From Paragorgia papillata (lineage: Eukaryota > Cnidaria > Anthozoa > Scleralcyonacea > Coralliidae), in contig JAWNZC010000237.1 in NCBI GenBank assembly GCA_035771165.1, positions 1,537,001 through 1,601,000 on the forward strand: 64,000 bases of DNA, read 5' to 3'. The notes beneath the pieces were generated by a model. It made no database searches. It was not told where the DNA came from and saw nothing but the letters and a program-made list of their open reading frames with translations. How positions within the stretch are numbered: the first letter of the stretch is position 1; the number at the start of each line of letters is the position of its first letter. A program made the translations under genes and the position numbers. Below, one piece after another: positions 33,401 to 44,500 of this stretch.

Positions 33401-36400
33401 AACCAGTTTTTTCTATTTCATGTTTTGTTATATTTTGAACTACAGTGTTAAATAAATATGTGTGTTAAATAAATATATAAGTCAAACAGTGATCTAGTAA
33501 TTGTTTTACAGTAAAACCAAACTAAGTCTATAACAAAAACTTGTAACCCCATGCGCGCACCCCCTACTTTCCCAACTATTAAGCGGACACTAGACGAAGT
33601 CCCGAATGTGTCCGCTTAAAGATAACTAAGAAATCTAGGATAACTGACAGTATTAGTATGACTAAGATAAGTAGTATTTAAAACACGAGTAGGAGTGTTT
33701 TATCAGATTTAAAACCACGAGGGCGCAGCCCGAGTGTTTTAGATCTGATAAAACACGTGATGCGAGTGTTTTGAATGGCTTCAAAAACGATTCGTTATTG
33801 GATGTTATGTTCATTAGTATTCTTTATATAAAATTGTATGTTCATTAGTATTCTTTATATAAAATTGTATCTTCATTAGTATTCTTTCTGACGTCAAGAA
33901 GTTTTATCAGGTATAAAACCACGGACATGGTACTGATTTTCTTTGTGTTTTCCTCATGAATTATTAATGAGTTTTTGAAGTTTTATTAAAGGTATAGCGT
34001 CAATATGAGGAAGGTGGGGGTACTTAGGACATCAGGGAAGACTGTGAACATCATTTAGTGACCGATACATGAAACATCAGCCATCACCACCACTAATCCG
34101 CGGTACCATCAAAGACGTTGTCTGACGGCTTGGTATATTAACGCTCACGCTTCACGTTAAAGGGGATTGGCAACAAAAATTAACTGTCTAATTTGAAAGA
34201 ACTCATAAAATTGTAATAGAAGATCAAGATATTTCAATTTGTTTAATATGTAAATGAGATTGTCTCTGACATCAGGAGCTGGGTACAGTATTTTCACACG
34301 TATAGCAAAATCAGTTATATCTCTAAATTTGTTCAACGAAGTCACTTGAAACTGTGACATAAAAACGCCGTGTGACACTGAACATTTCATAACTGATGTT
34401 GCTTTGTGTAAAAATACTGTACCCTGCGTGCTCTTGACGGCAGAGTCCATCTCATTTACATATTAAACAAATTGAAATATCTTGCAAACGAAGAAAGACA
34501 CGAAAAAGTTGTAAAGGATCTTCTATTACAATTTCACGAGTTCTTTCAAATTAAACAAACTTAATTTTTATTGCCAACACCCTTTAAACTAAGATGTTGT
34601 GATGTAAACAACAAAACGTTAGAATTAAATACTAGAAGTTACTATCGCAAGGAAAGTGCTGCCTGAAGGACCAAATGGAGTCCTAATATGCTACTGAAAA
34701 ATTCTGGATATACTCTGATTTTATACTTGTAGTATAGTACAGTAGGTCAACACCAGGGCCTGGCAGCCACGAACAGGAGTGGTGCAGTGCAGAGTCATGT
34801 TGCTTCAAGGTTGCTAGTAGCAGTAACTTTCACTTGCTAGGGTCAGAAGACCCACTTACTACATTTTTCTCAAATGACCTTCAGGCAGGAAAGATTAAAC
34901 ATTGAGAATTAAGATTTTCTGGTGCCGGCTATAGTAATAATTAATTAATTATACATATTTTTGATATATCAAATCAACAAACAGCCATGTACATATGCAG
35001 ATAGATCAATGGGACAAAACAAATAGAAAATATATTTTTCTTTAAAAATAACAGGAACAATAACATGATTAATAGTTTGCAAGATGATAGTGTTCTGAAT
35101 GTTAGACTACACAGTCAGCAGTTCCAGGGCGAAATATATACTTTTTTATCTTTGTGTAATTTTATATGGCTTTCATCCGCATTTTGTGCTGGAAACTAGT
35201 ATTTATTATTTGATTGCGTTTTCCACCGTGTGTGAATCTCTTGCCAATGATACTGTACATACTTATGTTTTGTCTTATTTCCATTGTTCTTATCACGGTT
35301 TCCACTCTTTACCACTGTAATCTGATTTACTCAGGATACCCACATCACCGAAGTGTTTTTAGTGCATGGGGTCTTTCAAAAATTACGTACAATAGTAACA
35401 ATGCAATGTCAAATCAGGGGGCGGACTGGCCAGTCGGGCTTACCGGGCAAACGCCCGGTGGGCCCCTTGCCTGTTGGGCCCCCTTCGGGCCCTTAAATTT
35501 TTTGACTTTACAAAAGTAATAAAGGCTATGTATCAGTCTTCCCCTTTTTCCCCTCCTAATATAGAGTCGTTCTTTACAATTTGTTGAGATTACTCAAAAA
35601 GAAAATGTGGATCTAAAAAGTTTTAAACGCTTCAAACATCTGATCTGCAATCATATTAAAATATATGTTGTATAGTCGATAAGTGGTTAGCGCGTGGGAA
35701 AGAATGCGTACGGAAATGCGCCGTCCTTTGTTTTTATTGGTAACCCTCAGGCCTTAACAGGCTTTGACCTTAAAATCCATGCATATTTTTACATTCAGCG
35801 TTAACGTATGTTTTCACAAACTAATATACTATTTAAAGCCTAATTTGGACAAAATCGTTGTAAAAAATGACGAAATGTGCCATTACAAACATGTTTTAAA
35901 ACTATTAAAAGTTTGCTCAAAACTGATGTCAGAATGCGGGAAATGCCATATCAGAGACCCAAATTTCAAAATTTTCCAGGGAGCATCCCCCCTACACATG
36001 TGGACCTACAACAACTTGGTTTGGAAACCGGGCCCTCTTTTACAGCAAATCGCCCGGGCCCCTCTGACGTAGCCAGTCCGCCCCTGTGTCAAATAACGTA
36101 TACAAAAAAAGCGGATATAGACTTCTTCAACAATCACCACAGAACGCGCCACCCTCGACCCCAGCCCCTTCAGTTCTACTTGGAATACAAAAGCTATGCA
36201 AAATGGCTGAACCCGTCACCATCGGTGGGAAGTGACGCCCCCCGCATTTAACCCTTTGACTCGTAAGCGCGCATGTAGACGCATCTTTAGTATTTTACTC
36301 GTCAAGGGAAGACCCCTGGTAGTCAAGGAGTTAAAGTCGTCTATATTCTACATAAGTAATATTGGGCATTTCACTCGATTACATAGCATGTTCTAAGGAT

Positions 36401-39400
36401 TTTGGGTGAAGGACAATTCGAGTGTAGAATATATATATACATTTTAAGACCAAACTGGGACCAGTTGCGAAAAATGCAACTACACAGGCCTTCCGGCAGG
36501 AATTCAACCCACGACCTTGCGTTTCTAGTGCAATGCTCTGACCACTGAGCCACGGATGGCGTTGCCGAGAGCTTGATCGAGAGTTCTGTATATATAATAA
36601 GGTGGTAATGCCAGGAGAGAATTGGGTATACTATAAGTAATATTGGGCATTTCACTCGATTACATAGCATGTTCTAAGGATTTTGGGTGAAGGAAAATTC
36701 GAGTGCAGAATATATACATTTTAAGACCAAACTGGGACCAGTTGCGAAAAATGCAACTACACAGGCCTTCCGGCAGGAATTGAACCCACGACCTTGCGAT
36801 TCTAGTGTAATGCTCTGACCACTGAGCCACGGATGGCGTTGCCGAGAGCTTGATCGAGAGTTCTGTATATATAATAAGGTGGTATAATGCCAGGAGAGAA
36901 TTGGGTATACTATAAGTAATATTGGGCATTTCACTCGATTACATAGCATGTTCTAAGGATTTTGGGTGAAGGAAAATTCGAGTGCAGAATATATACATTT
37001 TAAGACCAAACTGGGACCAGTTGCAAAAAATGCAACTACACAGGCCTTCCGGCAGGAATTGAACCCACGACCTTGCGTTTCTAGTGCCACACTCGAATTT
37101 TCCTTCACCCAAAATCCTTAGAACATATATTCTACATAGTAGGTTATCGGATGTTAGTTATAGTTAGTTTATTTAACAAAGTCTTAAATTTATGTGAGAC
37201 TCAGTGTTTTTAGTCATGTTATCCAGATACAGTCAACTCTCGTTATAGCGGACACACTGGGGACTGTCATTTGGTGTCCGTAATAACGAGAGTCCGCTAT
37301 AGGGGGATGCGATGAAAATATCCCGATTTCAGGTTGTAAAATGTCACTACAATGTATTACTGCTTTTTTGTTTTAAAATGTCCAGTTTATTTCAATTTCT
37401 AGTTGACGTTTACTATACATAAGTACACATAAGTATAAGTCAAAAATTTGTATTCAAATATTTTTTTTATTCCAAAACCAAAAATACAACGGTAACATGA
37501 ATCAGTAACATTAATATGTCACTCGATAAATTAAAAAGTGATTCACTTTCATGTATCGAGAGAAAAATATGTCCAAGGTGTCCGTTGTAACGAGAGTAGA
37601 ACAATAAAAATGTTTGTTGGGGACCACATGAAGTGTTCGCAATTCCGTAATAGCGAGAGTCCGTAATAGCGAGAGTTATTTCAAACATTTCAGTAGTATT
37701 ATTGATCGAGCCCCTTTTTTAGGGCGGCGTTCTCATTAAATTATTCAGAGCGGCGTTCTCATTAATAAAAAACTGAAAATAAATTTTGGCTTTGAAAAAT
37801 ATCTTTCTTCAATTCGCAACTTCAAACATCGTCAAGCGGTTACAAAATTAAGAATTTCAGCTCATAAACTACCTGTTGAAACTGGTCGATACGGAAATGT
37901 TTCATACAGTGAAAGATTATGCAAACATTGTGACCTAAATGAGATTGGGAACGAACAACACCTTTTAATGTCATGCAGAAACACAAAGTTCGCCAATCTT
38001 AGAGTTAATTTTATGGAAAGTCTCTGTAAAATAAATAACTCATTTTCTAAATTTAGCTATCAAGACCTTTTCATGTATGTCATTGCTATGCAAGACAAAA
38101 CAATTATGACTTTGGTAGCTAAATACTGTTTTAATGTTTTAACAAGTTTTGAAAGTTTATAGTTGAGCACGTCGTACTCTAGTTTATATGTTATATGTAT
38201 GTATCTTATATACCAAATCTGGTATTTATGTTGTTTGAATAAAGTTTTTAATATTCGAGGGCGGGTCTCATTATTATTCAGGGTCATTAGTGTTCAGCGT
38301 GACGCACGGTGTGATGCACGGTGTGAGTCGCGATCGCCACATGGTATATGCAAATATCAGTCTGAATATTTAGGTTCTAAGTGTTAACCCCTAATGAGAT
38401 TTATTATATCGGGAAGACAACACAACTATCGGAGTTCTTAAAATTGGTGAAAACGAAGGGCTATCTTTCTTCTTCGACATTGGTGTTTGGTGGTATGACC
38501 AAGATGAAAAGAATTGTCTCTATGTGAAAAAACATATTCCCAAACTTCCGCTGGGTGTACCACCCTGTTCTCAAGCTATTCCAATAAGTCAGCTTGAAAA
38601 TATCGTAATGAAACTATACCGGAAAGCCCAAATCAACAAGTACTCAACAATAGCCTACAAAGGGGGGCATTACGAACGAGATTTGCTGTCAAGGCTGAAA
38701 ATCCCGTCTGTTAACCTAGAGAGTTTCGGCTGCCCCAAAGCCAAAAATTTATTCCATGCCTTGGTATGGATATAGAGACCTGTGGAAACCACGAGGAGGT
38801 GAACGCGTATCATCACTGCGCTAAAGTGGAGGTGGAAGCTTTTGGGCGCTGGTTATCCGACACAAAAGCAGCTCGCTGAGTCCATATCATTCTTCAAAAA
38901 CGGTTCTTTTAAGAACCACCAAATCAGTAAAGAGTACAATGAAATATTCGTTGTGTTGTCTTCCCCATATAATAAATCTCATTAGGGGTTAACACTTAGA
39001 ACCTAAATATTCAGACTGATAAAGTTGCATATACCGGCATGTGTACAAATCTCAAAGGAAGGAAAAAGGGGGTTAGCGACTTGTTTATAAGTGAAGAAAT
39101 CGTGAGAAGATAGAATGAGGAATCACTTTGAGAAAGCCACGCGTGAGCTAAGGGGTTTAAAACGTATTAACACTGGCACATAGCAACGTAAAGCTTGTGT
39201 GTGAATATTGTATTAGATATTTGGTTCGCTTTTGTGGTGTTTATACGTTTAAGAACTGTGCAAAGTTCATCAAGGTTCGCTTTGGATGATAACTCTTAGC
39301 GAGTTGTTAGTCTAAATATATTTTATTGTAGGAGTCTGCTTCGGAATATTACAGAGCTTAATCGCTTGCTACGATTATTACAGAGCTTGGTTAAATAATT

Positions 39401-41551
39401 CGATGCTATGGTTTGGTATAAGGGGAAGATAAAAGATAAGGGGAAGATAAAAGGAAGATAAGAGGAAGATAAGAGGAAGATAAGAGGAAGATAAAAGGAA
39501 GATAAAAGGAAGATAAAAGGAAGATAAGGGGAAGATAAAAGGAAGATAAAGAGAAGCCAGAGCCGCTCGGAACCAACAGCATGGGGCTCGGAGCCCAGAG
39601 CGGAGGGCTCGGAGCCAAGAGCCGAGGGCTCGGAGCCAAGAGCCGACGACTCGGAGCCAAGAGGCAAGGGCTCGGAGTCGCTCGGAGCCAAGGGCTCGGA
39701 GCCGATCGGAGCCAAGAGCCGAGGGCTTGGAGTCGCTCAGAGCCGGCAACGCGGTTTCGCTATGGTAATACTGCTAATGACCTTCTCGTCCGAACATGCT
39801 CACGCATTATTACCTCCTCATGCCCCTTATTATCCCCCTGGCCCACCAAAACAATTAAATATTCTACCATAAATGCAAATCCGTGGTGTTTTGCTCATTA
39901 GTGACATTTAATGAGTTTCTAATGGCTTTTCTCCTTTGTGTTCTACACCTACGAGTCTGATTTTTTTTTATAAGCTACCAAACCATAGCATCGAATTATT
40001 TAACCAAGCTCTGTAATAATCGTAGCAAGCGATTAAGCTCTGTAATATTCCGAAGTAGACTCCTACAATAAAATATATTTATAGACTAACAACCCGCTAA
40101 GAGTTATCATCCAAAGCGAACCTTGATGAACTTGCACAGTTCTTAAACGTATAAATACCACAAAGCGAACCAAATATCTAATAATATAATATTCACATAC
40201 AAGCTTTACGTTGCTATGTGCCAGTGTTAATACGTTTTAAACCCCCCTTAGCTCACGGCTTTTCGAATTGATTCCTCACACTATCTTAAGTTCTTCTTAT
40301 ATACAGCTTCTCAAAGTGATTCCTCATTCTATCTTCTCACGATTTCTTCACTTATAAACAAGTCGCTAACCCCCTTTTTCCTTCCTTTGAGATTTGTACA
40401 CATGCCGGTATATGCAACTTTATCAGTCTGAATATTTAGGTTCTAAGTGTTAACCCCTAATGAGATTTATTATATGGGGAAGACAACACTACGAATATTT
40501 CATTGTACTCTTTACTGATTTGGTGGTTCTTAAAAGAACCGTTTTTGAAGAATGATATGGACTCAGCTAGCTGCTTTTGTGTCGGATAACCAGCGCCCAA
40601 AAGCTTCCACCTCCACTTTAGCGCAATGATGATACGCGTTCATCTCCTCGTGGTTTCCACAGGTCTCTATACACACCAAGGCATGGAATACATTTTTGGC
40701 TTTGGGGCAGCCGAAACTCTCTAGGTTAACAGACGGGATTTTCAGCCTTGACAGCAAGTCTCGTTCGTAATGTCCCCCTTTGTAGGCTATTGTTGAGTAC
40801 TTGTTGATTTGGACTTGCCGGTATAGTTTCATTACGATATTTTCAAGCTGACTTATTGGAACAGCTTGAGAACAGGGTGGTACACCCAGCGGAAGTTTGT
40901 GAATATGTTTTTTCATATATATAGAGACAATTCTTTTCATCTTGGTCGCTTAAATCATACCACCAAACACCAATGTCGAAGAAGAAAGATAGCCCTTCGT
41001 TTACACCGATTTTAAGAACTCCGATCGTTGTGTTGTCTTCCCAATATAATAAATCTCATTAGGGGTTAACACTCAGAACCTAAATATTCAGACTGATATT
41101 TGCATATACCATGACGATGTGTAGGCGACTCACACCGTGCATCACACCGTGCGTCACGCTGAATACTGATGACCCTGAATAATAATGAGACCCCCCTCGA
41201 ATATTAATGAGAACGCCGCCCTGAATATTTAACGAGAACGCCGCCCTAAAAAAGGGGCTCGATCTGCCACTATAATACTACTCATTTCATAGTAGTTTCG
41301 GCCGGGGATTTATTTATCAACTGTCCTTAATAGCGGGGTGTCCGCAAGGCGAGAGTTGACTGTAGTTGTTTTTAGTCATGATATCCATATCTTTAAAACT
41401 TTCTGAGTGCATCAGATTCTCAAGTCTTATGTGTTTTACTGTGGCTAACACCAGACGATTTTACTTGTCACCATGAGTGATGTAACTATAGGGAGGCAGG
41501 GGGCGACCGGCAGGGGGGCGACCGGCAGGGGCGCGACCGGCAGGGAGGCAG

Positions 41552-41592
<41 letters not shown>

Positions 41593-44500
41593 ATCTAGAT
41601 GGTCATCTGTTGGAAAATTCTGATTCCCTGCGAGCTTTCGAGATAAATTAAATTGCGACATTGCGTATGATAATCTTGGAGCATGGAATAATACCTTAAA
41701 CGCCAACGATAAACCGTTCCCTTTCTCTCTCAAATTCTGCAGTTAGATTAGAGCTTGTATAAGGTCTTGTAATGCATGAATTTAAACTGGACCACATGAC
41801 CATGTCCACTTGTCGAAAAATCTTAACACCCCCCCCCCCCCGCCCGCTAAAAATTCCTAGTTACGCCATTGTTCGTCACACGGAAACCTCAACGAATGGG
41901 TTAAAGAACATAATTTTTCCAAGACTTTTTAATTAATGGCCTCATCTAAATTCAAGGATTTAAATGTGCAAAATATGAGCATGAAATTTCTTTTCCAAAG
42001 CTGAAAATTTGGCTTAATTTCCACGATTTATTTAGGTCCATAGTTAAACTATCGCTAGCAAGCAACATATTTTGTTTGAAATCAGTTAATTTAGCACGTT
42101 TAAACTCATTGCTGGCACAACGGGAGGAAAATTTCAGGGCTTTAAAGTGCCTATGAAACGAAAATTAAGTTTCTCTTATTTGAAAGAACACTTAAAATAT
42201 AGAGTAACATCTTTTCAAGTTTTTCGTTTCTTTGCTTCGTTGTTGAGATATTTCAGTTTGTTTGATGTGCGAATTAAACATTTTGACGTCACGCGTGCAT
42301 ATATAATGAGTTAATAGAAACACGTTATATATCTTTGGTATTGTCAAATATAACCACTTGGAAATCTACATGTTTAATGTTCTGGGCGAAACACACGCAC
42401 ATGCTTCTTTCGAATCATTTTGATTTGATAATAGCAAACATATATAACTTTTTTTCAATAACTCGTCTCGTTATGGATATGTGACGTTAAAATGTTTAAT
42501 TTTCATATCAAACAAACGGAAACGAAAAACTTCAAAAAATGTCACTCTATCATTTTAAGTGTTCTTTCAAATAAGACAGACTTAATTTTCGTTTCATAGG
42601 CACTTTAAAGTGAATTTCCATGATTTTCAAGGAGTGTGCATGGCAACCTTGTCTTACCTTGACACCGTTCACCCTTAAAATATTTCTTGCATACACATTT
42701 GAAACCAGGTTGTTGAGAGGTTACTTGGTATTTCCCACCGTTTTCACAAACAGAGCAGGTCTGAAAAGAATCGTGAAAAAATGATTCAGCTCACGCAGTT
42801 CTCGAGTGTTGCACTTGTAATAATACATGCACTAAACTAAACTAAACTAAACTAAACTAAACTAAACTAAACTAAACTAAACTAAACTAAAACTAAACTA
42901 ACTTATACTGGATAAATCTCTCAGTCATATCCCTCATTGGTCCAGTGTTACCCGAAGAGGAAACTGGAGTACCATCAGAGTCGGACTGGCTTCGTATTAG
43001 GGGCGGTGCCATTAGGGAGAGGGGCGCCGTCAGGATTTCTTTCAGAATATTTAACAAGGGGGCAAAACAGCCGAAGGCGCGACCATCTTCTAGGGGGGTC
43101 CGGGGGCATGCAATTTTGAATTTTAGAGTCTCTGAAATAGCATTTCCTGCATTTTGAGGAGGATTTGAAAGAGTTTTGAAGGATATAAAATACCAAACAA
43201 AATATTCAAATATACTCATTTTATATAGGAATACACCATAACATGCAAGGCATACATTAATTAGGTGACTACTTCATGTCAGGCTGTCAGCTGCGTGAAG
43301 CGTACTAAAATATTATTTAATCGTAATATACTATTAGCTGTACCATACTGATTAAAACGTAAAACGACTACAGATCCAAAATCTGGTTTTTAAATAGGAA
43401 TTGCACTACATATCAAATATTATAATATTATACAACGGGAAAGGGGCGCAGTAACGGCATCCTAAGGGGGCGCATGTGCCATTGACACAATGGCACATAG
43501 GGCCAGTCTGACTCTGAGTACCATGCCTGCAGAGGAAATCTGCGGTGTTTGGTAAAGGCAAACAGCAAACTGGAAACACTCTTCCCGCGACTAAACGGTA
43601 AAATTTTAATCTGATAACTGCACCAGAGCAGGGATCAAATCCTGGTTGCAGAGGTGCATGAAAAGAAACAAAACTAACAATTTCTACCCCTTGACTACCA
43701 AGGTTCTTCCCTTGACGATTAAAATCGTCTGGAGTTTGCCAGAAAATACTAAAGAGTAAAGGTGCATATACATACGTGCTTATAGGAGTCAAAGGGTTAA
43801 GCATTGAGATTGGTTTTTAACCCCTTGACTACCAAAGGTCTTCCCTTGACTAGTAAAATCGTGTGGCGTTAGCCAGAGTAAAATACTAAAAGGTGTGTCT
43901 ACATGCGCGCTTAGGAGTCAAAGGGTTAAAAAAGCACAAAACATTTCTAGATCTTAAATATACCTCGTCCATAGCAGCAGTGACTAATTCAGCATACTGA
44001 GAATCAGATTGATGTATAAAATCTTGTTCTTGTACACAATGTTTTGTCACGTTGTTTAGTTCACAGGAGGAAAGCTTCCCAGAACTTTCAACGTAGTTAA
44101 AAGACTTGCAATCTGGTTCTAAAGAAACACACTTTAACCCACAGTCCAAAAACGAACATACAATTGATGTATCGACTACGTGTCGTTTCAAAGCGCCTGC
44201 AAAATAAGAAGGAATAACTTGTTGAGGCTTGAAAAAATAACTTGAAAAAAGGGATAAGTTTTTACACGAGTCGGACTTCTAGTTGATCTTATAAGCAGTG
44301 GCGTGGTGGCAGGGGAGGCCGGGGGGGCAAGGCCCCCCCAGCTGGGGTTACAGATGGGGCGCCAAAACTTAACAAAATAAAATAATTTCTTTGTATAGCT
44401 AGGTCTTCAGTGAGGGGATATAAAGTTCTGAAATCTGTAATCTTTTGTGTTTTCTATGAAGTTTTATAATCCTCAGAATTCTGTAAAATCTCACTCCAAA

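Larger units (their letters stand above)
37704..41264. mobile_element. 3.5-kb giant palindrome (long inverted repeat)
   Basis: The left arm 37704-39419 and right arm 39976-41264 are reverse complements with a few percent differences. The left arm is longer because a LINE fragment (37767-38250) was added after the arms formed. The outer end is GATCGAGCCCCTTTTTTAGG in both arms; the innermost matched block is GCTATGGTTTGGTA. The spacer 39420-39975 holds two minisatellites. Each arm contains one copy of a 670-bp element with its own inverted ends. Corrected for the LINE, each arm is about 1.23-1.29 kb. Confidence 0.9.

Noticed and set aside
39323..39901. Ser/Leu/Pro and Gly/Arg-rich frames in the palindrome spacer
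   Set aside because: Translations of two minisatellites with 11- and 21-bp units.
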